The position numbers and the translations under genes were made by a program. From Anaerocolumna sp047777345 (GTDB lineage Bacteria; Bacillota; Clostridia; Lachnospirales; Lachnospiraceae): a stretch of 64,000 bases of DNA. The stretch is from assembly GCA_047777345.1 (NCBI GenBank), contig JBKEEJ010000009.1, positions 1 through 64,000 of the forward strand, in the 5' to 3' direction. Under the pieces are notes generated by a model. That model was not told the origin of the DNA. It saw only the letters and a list, made by a program, of their open reading frames with translations, and made no database searches. Position 1 is the stretch's first letter. Each line of letters starts with the position of its first letter. Shown piece by piece: positions 8,861-17,899 of this stretch.

Positions 8861-10369
8861 GTGTTAGAGCAATTTTCGTCACTGGACTTATCAAATCAGA
8901 TATACGATGTATATAATGATATTAAGGCTAGGACAGGCGGTGACATATACATAGGTGTGGTGGGGCCGGTCAGAACTGGAAAATCTACCTTTATCAAAAG
9001 ATTTATGGATTTGCTTGTAATTCCCAATATAACGGATGTTCATAACAGGGAAAGAGCCATTGATGAGCTGCCTCAGAGTGCCGCGGGAAAAACCATTATG
9101 ACTACGGAGCCAAAGTTTATACCTAAGGAAGCCGCCGAAGTACAGTTAGGTGAAAATACAAAAGTAAATATCCGGCTGATTGATTGTGTGGGTTTTATGG
9201 TAGAAGGTGCTTCCGGCCATATTGAAAATGAGCAGGAACGTCTGGTTAAAACTCCCTGGTTCGATTATGAGATTCCTTTTACCCAGGCAGCAGAAATCGG
9301 TACCCAGAAAGTAATCAATGACCACTCTACCATAGGCATTGTTGTCACAACGGATGGCAGTTTTGGCGATCTGCCCAGAGATAACTATATTCCTGCGGAA
9401 GAAAGAACCATTTCGGAACTAAAGAAGTTAAAGAAACCCTTTATTGTCCTTTTAAATACCAATAAACCATATTCCGAAAGTACGATAAATCTGGCCAATG
9501 ATATTGCGGCAAAGTATAATGTTACCGTAATGCCTGTTAACTGTGAACAGTTAAAAAAGGATGACATACATCGGATTATGAGCAATATTATATCTGTCTT
9601 TCCGGTGTCCGAAATTAATTTCTATATACCGAAATGGGCAGAAATGCTGCCGGATGATCACTGGCTGAAACAGGATTTAATTGAATCTATCCGCCAGATC
9701 TTTAAGAAAATCACCCTGATACGGGATGCAAGAGCGGAAAATTTGTCTGCGGACAGTCAGTATGTAAAGCAGTTTAAGATTGACAAAATTGAAATGGAAA
9801 ACGGAAAAGTTACTGTCAATGTTGATTTTGACGATACATACTATTACACCATACTTAGTGACCTGATTGGCGTGCCCATAGCAGACGAATACCAGTTAAT
9901 CAGTACGATCCGGGAACTTGCAAATATAAAAAATGAATATCTGAAAGTGAGTACTGCCTGTGAGCAGGTTCGCCAGAGAGGTTATGGTGTGGTCGCACCC
10001 ACAAGGGATGAAATAACAGTGGAAGAACCTGAAATTATGAAACATGGCAGTAAATATGGTGTAAAAATAAAAGCGACGGCACCTTCCATTCATATGATCA
10101 AGGCCAATATTGAAACGGAAATAGCTCCCATCGTAGGCAGTGAGGAACAGGCCAATGACCTGATTGCTTATATCAGAAAGAATTCGGCAGAAAATCCCAA
10201 TGGCATTTGGGATACCAATATTTACGGCAAGTCAATAGAGCAATTAATTGATGACGGCATTAATACGAAAATTAACAAGATCACAGATGACAGTCAGTTA
10301 AAACTTCAGGAAACCATGCAGAAAATCATTAATGACAGTAACGGCGGAATTATTTGTATAATCATTTAA
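8861..10369 (+). CDS. spoIVA: Stage IV sporulation protein A (spore coat ATPase)
   Basis: 502-residue ATPase that polymerises on the outer forespore membrane as the base layer of the spore coat. The Walker A segment GPVRTGKST is near residue 35, with DCVGFMVEGA near 110 and TTDGSFGDLPRDNY near 165. The long middle and C-terminal domains are typical of SpoIVA, and the tail is hydrophobic (GGIICIII), the part that anchors the protein through SpoVM. GTG 8861 follows AAAGGAGG; the ATG two bases upstream is out of frame. It is direct evidence that the organism is a spore former. Confidence 0.97.
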   Translation: MLEQFSSLDLSNQIYDVYNDIKARTGGDIYIGVVGPVRTGKSTFIKRFMDLLVIPNITDVHNRERAIDELPQSAAGKTIMTTEPKFIPKEAAEVQLGENTKVNIRLIDCVGFMVEGASGHIENEQERLVKTPWFDYEIPFTQAAEIGTQKVINDHSTIGIVVTTDGSFGDLPRDNYIPAEERTISELKKLKKPFIVLLNTNKPYSESTINLANDIAAKYNVTVMPVNCEQLKKDDIHRIMSNIISVFPVSEINFYIPKWAEMLPDDHWLKQDLIESIRQIFKKITLIRDARAENLSADSQYVKQFKIDKIEMENGKVTVNVDFDDTYYYTILSDLIGVPIADEYQLISTIRELANIKNEYLKVSTACEQVRQRGYGVVAPTRDEITVEEPEIMKHGSKYGVKIKATAPSIHMIKANIETEIAPIVGSEEQANDLIAYIRKNSAENPNGIWDTNIYGKSIEQLIDDGINTKINKITDDSQLKLQETMQKIINDSNGGIICIII

Positions 10370-10384
10370 TCGGATACATACTTT

Positions 10385-10412
10385 GGGCAGCCTGTAAATA
10401 GCTGCCCTTTTT
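10385..10412 (+). terminator. Terminator after spoIVA
   Basis: GGGCAGC pairs with GCTGCCC around a 9-nt loop, followed by a T run. The rest of the gap up to the promoter at 10612 is AT-rich and shows nothing else. Confidence 0.9.
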
Positions 10413-10611
10413 AATTTTTTTTTAAAAATTTTTTAAAACATTTCTTATTGCGGAATTTCTATATTCCTGTCTTTTTGTAACGTTTCCTGACTAAAGGATT
10501 ACAAAATATTGCATTATTCTACAACTGAAGTATGAAATTTAAGTCGAAATACCCTGATTTCCTGTAAAATTATAAAATAATTTTCCATTATCAATTAATT
10601 TTGCCATATAG

Positions 10612-10640
10612 TTGACAAACTTATGAACTGTTGTTATAAT
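10612..10640 (+). promoter_or_regulatory. Consensus sigma-A promoter of the NlpC/P60 gene
   Basis: Perfect TTGACA and TATAAT hexamers with 17-nt spacing. The start codon is 90 nt after the -10 box, giving a leader of roughly 80 nt that is AT-rich and has no obvious strong hairpin. Confidence 0.85.
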
Positions 10641-10729
10641 AAATCTGAAATAAATTTAACATATTTGTAACATTTTTTTAATTTCAATAGGTCAGGAACA
10701 TATTGCAAAATGTTCACAGGAGGAACCCA

Positions 10730-11782
10730 ATGAATCATCTGAGCATAAGGTTTTTGAAGATTTCAACTCTTTGTGTTGCTGGTTCTGTATTAATTATACT
10801 GAATACCGATCACTCAAGTGCGGCAACTATCTACGGAGAACAGCCCATTGCCGGGATAACTGTTACCCTGGATAATTATTATAATTCCGGTAACACGGCA
10901 GCAGCTTCAGAAATTACCATTGCCACATTGGAATCCAGTGTTAAGGCATACGATTACAGTAATTTAGGTATTGCCAACGTGGAAAATCATTTAAACATCA
11001 GAAAGGGTCCCGGTGAAGACGAAAAGATTATCGGTAAGTTACCAAGGAACGCAGGATGTACGATTTTGGATATTGATAAAAATGGATGGGCTAAGATAAA
11101 ATCCGGGAAAGTAACCGGTTATGTTATGAGCAGTTATTTAATAACCGGAGATGAGGCGGTAAATCTGGCAAAAAAAGTAGGCAGCCTTATCGCTACCGTG
11201 AATACGGAAACATTAAATGTAAGAACGGATGAAAGCCTTATGTCAGATATATTGACCCTTGTACCCATTGGTGAAGAACTGGAAGTAAAAGAAGTGAGCA
11301 CTGACTGGGTAAAGGTAAGTATTGATAATGATGAAGGTTATGTGGCAAGGCAATATGTGGATTTGTCGTATTCATTGGAAAAAGCAGTAACTGTGGAAGA
11401 TTTGGCGGATACGGTTTCCAGTATCAGAGCCCAGATTGTTGCATATGCCAAACAGTTTTTGGGTAATCCATATGTATGGGGTGGCGAAAGCTTAACCAAT
11501 GGTACTGACTGTTCTGGTTTTACCAGAGGAGTTTATGCTCATTTTGGCTATTATCTGCCTCGGGTTTCCAGAAGTCAGGCAAGTGTGGGAACTTCCATCA
11601 GTTCTTCCCAGATTAAACCTGGTGATTTGGTTTTCTATGGAAGCGGAAGCTATATTAACCATGTTGCCATGTATATTGGCAATGGTCAGGTAATTCACGC
11701 AAGTAATCCAAGAACCGGTATCAAAATATCCAATATGTTTTATCGGTCACCAATCAAAATCGTTCGGATTATTAACGATTAA
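10730..11782 (+). CDS. Secreted SH3-domain NlpC/P60 peptidoglycan hydrolase
   Basis: 350-residue exported cell-wall hydrolase. An N-terminal signal peptide (basic start, hydrophobic ISTLCVAGSVLIIL, cleavage likely near SSAA) is followed by two bacterial SH3 domains (ENHLNIRKGPGEDEKIIGKL and NTETLNVRTDESL regions) and a C-terminal NlpC/P60 domain. The catalytic cysteine is in NGTDCSGFTRGVY and the histidine in INHVAMYIGNGQVIHAS. Such enzymes cut D-Glu-diaminopimelate bonds in stem peptides. ATG 10730 is chosen because CAGGAGGA lies just before it; an upstream in-frame TTG lacks this spacing. It has its own strong promoter and terminator. Confidence 0.93.
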   Translation: MNHLSIRFLKISTLCVAGSVLIILNTDHSSAATIYGEQPIAGITVTLDNYYNSGNTAAASEITIATLESSVKAYDYSNLGIANVENHLNIRKGPGEDEKIIGKLPRNAGCTILDIDKNGWAKIKSGKVTGYVMSSYLITGDEAVNLAKKVGSLIATVNTETLNVRTDESLMSDILTLVPIGEELEVKEVSTDWVKVSIDNDEGYVARQYVDLSYSLEKAVTVEDLADTVSSIRAQIVAYAKQFLGNPYVWGGESLTNGTDCSGFTRGVYAHFGYYLPRVSRSQASVGTSISSSQIKPGDLVFYGSGSYINHVAMYIGNGQVIHASNPRTGIKISNMFYRSPIKIVRIIND

Positions 11783-11868
11783 ATTGATTCCAAAAGGAAA
11801 AATAAAAAGATAAAAGAGAGATAAAAGCTATTAAAAAGACATAATTTGTATTTGGTCAGGTATTCTGT

Positions 11869-11894
11869 AAGGCATTACAGGATGCCTTTTTTTT
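11869..11894 (+). terminator. Terminator after the NlpC/P60 gene
   Basis: AAGGCAT pairs with ATGCCTT around a short loop and ends in an eight-T run. The following 272 nt before pdxS (11895-12166) hold no gene I can support; a minus-strand open frame there has no start signal or family resemblance. Confidence 0.8.
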
Positions 11895-12166
11895 GGCAAA
11901 AATTTTGTTCTGTGTATTACAGTTTTGAAACAAACTGATGACTCTTTTGGATGACTGGCACACTGGCGCCGGATTGATTTTTGGCTGTTGGGATACCATA
12001 GGTTCCAAAATTGGTACTATTAAAATAACAAGAACTGGATATTTTAATAAGGCCATTTATTGCATATAGTATACACAATAAAATACCAAAAAATGGTATA
12101 TGATAAGAAATATTCTGAAATAACAAATGGTTTTCAATTGAAAAATCAATAAAGGGAGGATTTGCA

Positions 12167-13042
12167 ATGGAATATAACCGATATGAACTGAATAAGGAAC
12201 TGGCTCAGATGCTAAAAGGCGGAGTTATAATGGACGTTACCTCACCGGAACAGGCAAAGATAGCCGAATCAGCGGGAGCCTGTGCGGTGATGGCTTTGGA
12301 AAAAATACCTGCGGATATACGGGCTACAGGTGGCGTTGCAAGGATGAGTGATCCAAAATTAATAAAAGAAATTCAGAAGGCGGTTTCCATACCGGTTATG
12401 GCAAAATGCAGAATCGGACATTTTGTCGAGGCCCAGATACTGGAGGCCTTAGAAATTGACTTTATAGATGAAAGTGAAGTCCTGTCTCCTGCCGATGATG
12501 TTCATCATATTGATAAAAGAAAGTTTAAAGTTCCTTTTGTTTGCGGCGCAAAAGACCTGGGAGAAGCATTACGCAGAATCAATGAAGGAGCAAGTATGAT
12601 TCGGACCAAAGGAGAACCGGGAACCGGAGATATTATACAGGCGGTACGTCATATGCGTAAGGTCCAGTCCGAAATCCGAAAAATTGGTTCCATGGAAAAG
12701 GAAGAACTTTACAGTATGGCAAAAGAATTGTCTGTTCCTTATGACCTGGTGGTATATGTAAAGGAAAATGGACGTCTTCCGGTTGTAAATTTTGCGGCCG
12801 GGGGAATTGCCACACCTGCAGATGCAGCCCTTATGATGCAGTTAGGTGCCCAGGGTATATTTGTGGGATCAGGGATTTTTAAATCCACTAATCCGGAAAA
12901 AAGGGCACAGGCCATAGTAAAAGCAGTAACCAATTATAATGACTGGGATATATTGGCCAAATTATCGGAGGACTTAGGTGAACCTATGACCGGAATAAAT
13001 GAGGATGAAATTAAATTATTAATGGCAGAAAGGGGCAATTAA
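12167..13042 (+). CDS. pdxS: Pyridoxal 5'-phosphate synthase subunit PdxS
   Basis: 291-residue lyase subunit of the DXP-independent vitamin B6 pathway, condensing ribose 5-phosphate, glyceraldehyde 3-phosphate and ammonia to PLP. It is a (beta/alpha)8 barrel; the catalytic lysine is K80 in VMAKCRIGHF, the second lysine is in IRTKGEPGTG near 148, and the phosphate site is FAAGGIATPADAALMMQLG near 210. AGGGAGG precedes the ATG. pdxT follows 4 nt downstream and supplies ammonia, so the two make the complete PLP synthase. Confidence 0.98.
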   Translation: MEYNRYELNKELAQMLKGGVIMDVTSPEQAKIAESAGACAVMALEKIPADIRATGGVARMSDPKLIKEIQKAVSIPVMAKCRIGHFVEAQILEALEIDFIDESEVLSPADDVHHIDKRKFKVPFVCGAKDLGEALRRINEGASMIRTKGEPGTGDIIQAVRHMRKVQSEIRKIGSMEKEELYSMAKELSVPYDLVVYVKENGRLPVVNFAAGGIATPADAALMMQLGAQGIFVGSGIFKSTNPEKRAQAIVKAVTNYNDWDILAKLSEDLGEPMTGINEDEIKLLMAERGN

Positions 13043-13046
13043 ATAT

Positions 13047-13616
13047 ATGAAAATAGGGATACTGGCCCTTCAGGGCGCTTTTGCGGAACATGAAAAGGTT
13101 CTTTATAAGTTAGGGATTAAATGGCATGAAATAAGAAATAAGGAGGATTTATCCGTAGAAATTGACGGAATTATTCTGCCAGGAGGAGAGAGTACGGTTA
13201 TGGGAAAACTCCTTAAGGAACTTGACCTTTTTGATGAAATCAAAAGAAAAATACAGAATGGGCTTCCGGTATTAGCCACTTGTGCCGGCGCAATTCTTTT
13301 GGCGAAAGAAATTGAGGAAAGTAAAGTTTCCTATTTCGGAACCATTCCTATGAAAATCAGACGTAACGCCTATGGAAGACAGTTAGGGAGTTTTATGGCG
13401 AAAGAAAAAGTAGAAGGAATCGGAATATATCCCATGCATTTTATCCGGGCCCCTTACATTGTGTCTGCAGATCCTGCTGTTCGTATTTTAAGTATTGTAA
13501 ATGACAGAATTGTCGGCGTAGAATTTGCTAATCAGCTGGCTTTTTCATTTCACCCGGAATTAACAGAAGACGAAAGAATCCATCTGTATTTTTTAAATAA
13601 ATGTGGCACTGCTTAA
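13047..13616 (+). CDS. pdxT: Pyridoxal 5'-phosphate synthase glutaminase subunit PdxT
   Basis: 189-residue class I glutaminase that feeds ammonia to PdxS. The oxyanion segment LPGGESTVMGK is near residue 46, the nucleophile cysteine is in LATCAGAILLAK near 78, the RNAYGRQLGSF block is near 112, and the catalytic His-Glu pair is in SFHPELTED near 170. Length and motifs are complete. It is translated from the pdxST operon. Downstream lies the scarred ISLre2 region. Confidence 0.98.
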   Translation: MKIGILALQGAFAEHEKVLYKLGIKWHEIRNKEDLSVEIDGIILPGGESTVMGKLLKELDLFDEIKRKIQNGLPVLATCAGAILLAKEIEESKVSYFGTIPMKIRRNAYGRQLGSFMAKEKVEGIGIYPMHFIRAPYIVSADPAVRILSIVNDRIVGVEFANQLAFSFHPELTEDERIHLYFLNKCGTA

Positions 13617-13743
13617 ATTGGTTTGGAATAGTTTTAAGGGTATATTTTAAAACTTACTAGGCTTTATTTCATGCCGTTATTTTCTGTATTTATAGTCGCT
13701 TCTGCTTAGCGTAAAATTTTTGTAGGACAAATAGGAATAAAAA

Positions 13744-13814
13744 ATAAGAGAACACCAACTTTGTGTTAAAATATAGTTACCACAACAATAACAGAAAGGA
13801 AGGTGTTCTCTTAT
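13744..13814 (+). repeat. Inverted repeat around the ISLre2 fragment leader
   Basis: ATAAGAGAACACC (13744-13756) and GGTGTTCTCTTAT (13802-13814) are perfect 13-nt complements. The right arm touches the ribosome binding site and includes the first two bases of ATG 13813, so read-through RNA could fold and hide the start. Confidence 0.75.
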
Positions 13815-14046
13815 GATTAATAGTATACAACATTTTGAGAAATTTGGCATTATAAATTTAGAAAATGTGGTAGAAAAATTTTTAAAAAATCCTAAGGATA
13901 TAGCTTCCTTTGTATGTGGTGTTAAGGATATTGTTATAAAGTTAGGCCTGGATATTATAAAAGAAACCCTTGAAAATTGCGATGAAATTATAAGGAATAG
14001 TGAAAAGAGAAAGCAGAACTGGCAAATCCATGAAATTGACATTCCA
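13813..14046 (+). pseudogene. N-terminal fragment of an ISLre2-type transposase (UPF0236)
   Basis: About 75 residues resembling the start of ISLre2-family transposases: a helical segment with ENVVEKFLKNPKDIASF, then LGLDIIKETLENCDEII, then RNSEKRKQNWQI. Full transposases have several hundred residues including a DDE core; here the reading frame runs straight into a different protein, the N terminus of a membrane MutS-like protein. The fragment appears to be what is left after a deletion or recombination at the IS. It could now supply the start codon for the MutS-like gene. Assignment rests on motif memory of the family and is moderately sure. Confidence 0.6.
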
Positions 14047-15934
14047 ATGCAAAATTACTATAATAAAATGAAATTTATTATTGAAGAAAGACAGAGGTAT
14101 GGCATGGAATTAGGAATAATAATTATAGCTATAATAACGGCATTTTTTATTAAAGCAAACTATGATAAAAAGAAATATTATGAAAGAACTTTGGAGCAAT
14201 TAAAAGAATCCTGGGGGAAAATACCCCAACAGGAATATACTTACGAACATTTTCAGTCCATAGCCAAATTTTACATGGAATTAGGAATAATAATTATAGC
14301 TATAATAACGGCATTTTTTATTAAAGCAAACTATGATAAAAAGAAATATTATGAAAGAACTTTGGAGCAATTAAAAGAATCCTGGGGGAAAATACCCCAA
14401 CAGGAATATACTTACGAACATTTTCAGTCCATAGCCAAATTTTACCAGTCCATAAAAGACCCGGATCACGACCTGGAATGATATTAATATGGATGAAATT
14501 TTTATGCTGATTAACAATACTGGCAGTGCCATAGGAGAAGAGTACCTTTATTCCGTTTTGCGCAAAATAAAATTTCAGGAGGAAGAACTTAAGGAAAGAA
14601 ACCGGCTGATTGAATTCTTTTCTTCCCATCCGGAGGAAAGACTGAAATTACAGATGATTCTTAAAAACATGGGAAAATTACGGGCAATATCTGTTTATGA
14701 ATACATTAATATATTGGATCAGGTAGAGGAAAAAAGTAATTTACCCCATATTTATATGATTGCGGGCCTAATCGGGTCTGTTTTACTGATTCCCTTTAAA
14801 ACGAAATTGGGAGTTTTTTGCACGGTTGCTTTTGTGGCTAATAATATTATTCAGTATTACCGGCGAAAATTTCAGATTGAAACTTACTTTAGTGTATGTA
14901 TGTATGTGGTTCGGCTACTGACTGAGTCCAGGGAAATCATTAAGTTAAATTTGCCGGAACTAAAGGAATATACAGCAGGTTTAGATCAGGCAATAAAGAG
15001 TTTTAATAAATTTATGAAAGGGTCAAGCCTGCTTGGAAGTAAAAATCCAAACGGAAGTATTATGGATGTATTTGCCGATTATATGAAAATGCTGTTTCAT
15101 TTTGACCTGATGAAATTTAATTCTATGATATCAATTTTTAAGAAAAATAAAGAAGCATTAAATGAAATATATCAGATTGTAGGACTTATAGACAGTATGA
15201 TTGCTGTGGCTTCTTTCCGCCAGGAGTTATCCTATTACTGTATTCCTGACTTAAGAAAGAACGAAGCTCCTTATCTGAAAGTGGAGGAATTATATCATCC
15301 ATTGATTGAAAATCCGGTGCCCAATTCCATCCAAGAAAGGAGAAGCGTGCTTATTACCGGATCCAATGCATCGGGAAAATCTACATTTATTAAGACCCTG
15401 GCGATTAACGCTATTCTTTCCCAGACCATCTATACTTCTCCCAGCAAAAAATATGAGGCCAGTTTCTTTCAAATTGCGTCATCTATGGCCCTCCAGGACA
15501 ATATTTTTAACAATGAAAGTTATTATATTGTAGAAATTAAATCCCTAAAGCGTATTTTAGACCGGGTAAATAGTGACATACCTATGTTATGTTTTGTGGA
15601 TGAGGTATTAAGGGGGACCAATACGGTTGAAAGGATTGCCGCATCCTCACAGATTTTATATAATTTATCTCAGGTGAATGCCTTGTGTATAGCCGCTACC
15701 CATGATATTGAATTAACCCACATTCTGGAAAAACATTTTTCCAATTATCATTTTCAGGAGCAGATTGCAGATAATAATATTTTATTTGACTATAAACTGT
15801 ATCCCGGAAGGGCAGTGTCAAAAAACGCCATAAAACTGTTAGGTATAATCGGATATGACAATGAGATTATAAGTAAGGCCACCGACAGTGTCAATCATTT
15901 TCTTAAGGAAGGCACCTGGGAAGTATTAAATTAG
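14047..15934 (+). CDS. Membrane-anchored MutS-like (domain V) ATPase, duplicated and frameshifted
   Basis: Relative of MutS that keeps only core and ATPase parts and carries membrane segments; its role is unknown. The first part (from about 14047) has a transmembrane stretch IIIIAIITAFFI and the segment KKYYERTLEQLKESWGK. A 171-bp exact tandem copy repeats 57 residues. The frame stops at 14481, while the family sequence ITTWNDINMDEIF continues one frame over; dropping one C at 14460-14462 would join them. Downstream are MIAGLIGSVLLIPF, Walker A GSNASGKST near 15360, Walker B FVDEVLRGTNT, and ATHDIELTHIL. ATG 14489 could restart translation. Probably damaged. Confidence 0.7.
14104..14445 (+). 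repeat. Exact 171-bp direct tandem duplication
   Basis: 14104-14274 and 14275-14445 read as identical copies, adjacent and in frame, each coding 57 residues that include a transmembrane segment. The lack of any divergence means a very recent event or an assembly artefact. Confidence 0.9.
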
Positions 15935-15975
15935 CCTGTATAAAAATAAAGGAATTTGGCCTGGAAGTATCATAA

Positions 15976-16188
15976 TCATTTGACGGGTTTAAAATTATGC
16001 ATGTTTTGGACCTACGGGGACTTATTGAGCCTAACCAGGGCTTGTTTCCCAAATATACAAGCGGCGCAAACCGGGTAAATAAAACAACCATGTATATAAG
16101 CAGGGGGCTTGGCAACAGCATTATACCGGTAAGAATTTTTTACAGGCCGGAACTGATTGAAGTGACTTTAGTGCATGAGGATAAATAA
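15976..16188 (+). pseudogene. C-terminal remnant of a metallophosphoesterase
   Basis: About 70 codons open after a stop at 15973. LIEPNQGLFPKYTSG, then MYISRGLGNSIIPVRIF and RPELIEVTL match the C-terminal end of YkuE-type membrane metallophosphoesterases (final GLG-x-S and R-x-F-x-RPE motifs). The whole metal-binding N-terminal part is missing, so it cannot be active. It sits between the MutS-like gene and the accessory cluster, in the same scarred interval as the ISLre2 fragment. Confidence 0.65.
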
Positions 16189-16220
16189 AAAATAAAGTTA
16201 AAATTTTCCTGAAAAACCTA

Positions 16221-16249
16221 TTGACAAAGCAAGTTTTTGAGGATATACT
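16221..16249 (+). promoter_or_regulatory. Sigma-A type promoter for the first DUF2292 gene
   Basis: TTGACA, 17-nt spacer, TATACT. A partial dyad ATTC-N6-GAAT lies just downstream and could be a repressor site, but this is weak. Confidence 0.75.
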
Positions 16250-16309
16250 ATCAAAAAGAAAACATATAATTCATATTAGAATAGTAGGAATAATTAAGGG
16301 GGAATGCAG

Positions 16310-16477
16310 GTGGAGGAACGGAAGGGTCATGGTGGAAAGAAGAATACGGTTAATGAAAAAGACATTCAAAAGATTATTGAATTTGTTGAAAACATACAGT
16401 TCGGATCAGTAATGCTTATTATACAGGACGGAAAAATTGTTCAGATTGAAAAAAATGAAAAGGTCAGAATTAAATAA
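16310..16477 (+). CDS. Small DUF2292 (YezD-like) protein, copy 1
   Basis: 55-residue protein of the DUF2292/YezD family, function unknown. The conserved core is FVENIQFGSVMLIIQDGKIV followed by QIEKNEKVRIK. GTG 16310 is preferred because AAGGGGG ends 7 nt before it; ATG 16304 lies too close to that site. The gene has its own promoter and terminator and stands 410 nt before the NifB-like gene. A second copy (18823-19008) lies inside the nitrogenase-like operon and shares the QIEKNEK motif, so the two likely serve the same system. I recall the family near sulfur-assimilation genes, which fits, but not as proof. Confidence 0.8.
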   Translation: MEERKGHGGKKNTVNEKDIQKIIEFVENIQFGSVMLIIQDGKIVQIEKNEKVRIK

Positions 16478-16521
16478 TCAGGGTGATAGTTAAAATGGTT
16501 TAAAGTTGACTAGATAACTAG

Positions 16522-16564
16522 AGACTTTGGATAGCATTTATGTGCATTCCAAAGTCTTTTTTTA
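16522..16564 (+). terminator. Strong terminator after DUF2292 copy 1
   Basis: AGACTTTGGA pairs with TCCAAAGTCT, followed by seven T. It separates this short transcript from the nitrogenase-like operon, unless read-through is regulated. Confidence 0.92.
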
Positions 16565-16888
16565 TTCTATAGACAATCACCAGACAATCTCTGAATTTTT
16601 TATGAAAAAAATCTTGTAAGCCAGACCCATTTCAGAATGCATAAAATTTTTTAATGTCACAATTTATGGAAAGGCGATTTTAATAAAAGATGAACCGGAA
16701 TACGAATATGGCAAAAACCTTATATTAACCAGAAGGCCATCCTTAAAACTAAACAAAGATACGCACTATATATAAAGATGTACTTAAAAAATAAAGGTAC
16801 TGGATTTTCGTGAGGAAAATCAAAAGGAAAGAATTTCAATTATAGAACCGTAAATAAAGGTTTTGGCCCAATAAAAGGGAGGTAATAA
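16565..16888 (+). other. Leader/gap before the nitrogenase-like operon
   Basis: 324 nt with no supported gene. An open frame without start (about 16613-16774, containing KDEPEYEYGKN) could be a gene remnant. A small GATTTTC/GAAAATC hairpin lies at 16803-16821. I found no convincing sigma-A promoter or known riboswitch here, although the operon needs a promoter in or before this stretch. AAAGGGAGG at the end is the ribosome binding site of the NifB-like gene. Confidence 0.4.
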
Positions 16889-17755
16889 ATGGTTTATAAA
16901 TATGATATTAAAAAGATTCATCCATGTTTTGGCAGTATTCCCAATAAAGGAAGAATTCATTTGCCCGTATGTCCCAACTGTAATATAGAGTGTAACTTTT
17001 GCAACAGAAAAATCAATGATTATGAGGAACGTCCGGGAGTTGCTTCGGTAATTTTGTCTCCGGATGAGGCGGTAAAGGTGCTTAAGAAAGCTTTGGATAT
17101 TTGCGCTGATATAACCGTAGCAGGAATTGCCGGCCCGGGGGATACATTGGCTTCCGACAAAGCCTTGGAAACTTTTGCCCTTATCGGTAAAAATTATCCC
17201 CATCTGATTAAATGTATGAGTACCAATGGGCTGCTTTTAAACGAAAGGGGAAAAGAACTTTTAAAACTTGGCATTGATACTCTGACAGTTACGGTAAATG
17301 CGGTGGATCCGAAAATACTTACAGGTATTGTATCCAGAATTATTTATCATGGAAAAATCTATGAAGGAGAAGAAGCCGGAAAGATTTTAATACATAATCA
17401 GCTTGCCGGGATACGAAAAATGGCACAGGCAGGCATTATGGTAAAAGTCAACACGGTTCTGATTAAGGAACTGAATCGCCATCATATAAAAGACATTGCC
17501 AGGGCCGTTAAAGAAGCCGGAGCCTCTTTATATAATATTATTCCTCTTATACCGGCTCACAAAATGTCTTCTTATCAGGTCCCCGGCTGTGAGGATATTA
17601 ACGGCGCCAGAAGGGAAGCCCAAAATTATCTGGAAGTGTTTCACCATTGCAGTCACTGCAGGGCAGATGCCGCCGGCATTCCCGGTAAGCTTGAAATTTC
17701 CGGACAGATATATACCAGGCCCCTTTTGTATAAAGAAACATTTTCTCACGGATAA
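16889..17755 (+). CDS. NifB-like radical SAM cofactor-biosynthesis protein
   Basis: 288-residue protein matching the NifB core, the SAM enzyme that fuses 4Fe-4S clusters and inserts carbide to give the 8Fe core (NifB-co) of nitrogenase cofactors. Seen: HPCF near residue 11, GRIHLPVCPNCNIECNFCNR with the radical-SAM cysteines C31, C35, C38, GIAGPGD near 80, STNGLLL near 111, TVTVNAVDP near 133, and the C-terminal C254/C257 motif CSHCRADAAG. There is no fused NifX domain; a separate NifX-like gene lies at 23012. NifB presence marks the cluster as the cofactor-containing type rather than the chlorophyll or F430 reductases. Confidence 0.92.
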   Translation: MVYKYDIKKIHPCFGSIPNKGRIHLPVCPNCNIECNFCNRKINDYEERPGVASVILSPDEAVKVLKKALDICADITVAGIAGPGDTLASDKALETFALIGKNYPHLIKCMSTNGLLLNERGKELLKLGIDTLTVTVNAVDPKILTGIVSRIIYHGKIYEGEEAGKILIHNQLAGIRKMAQAGIMVKVNTVLIKELNRHHIKDIARAVKEAGASLYNIIPLIPAHKMSSYQVPGCEDINGARREAQNYLEVFHHCSHCRADAAGIPGKLEISGQIYTRPLLYKETFSHG

Positions 17756-17899
17756 AGTTTAATCTTTGGTGAAATGAAAAAATCATATGAAATCCTCGGA
17801 TATAAATAATGAAACTTTAATCAATGCTTCGGAATATGGAATAAGAAATTTGGTAAGCTTTAGGAAAAAGATTTTTAAACGTAAAAGGAGTAGGTATCC

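Noticed and set aside
11917..12126. Minus-strand 69-codon open frame between the NlpC/P60 gene and pdxS
   Set aside because: No start signal, unusual composition and no family resemblance; treated as non-coding.
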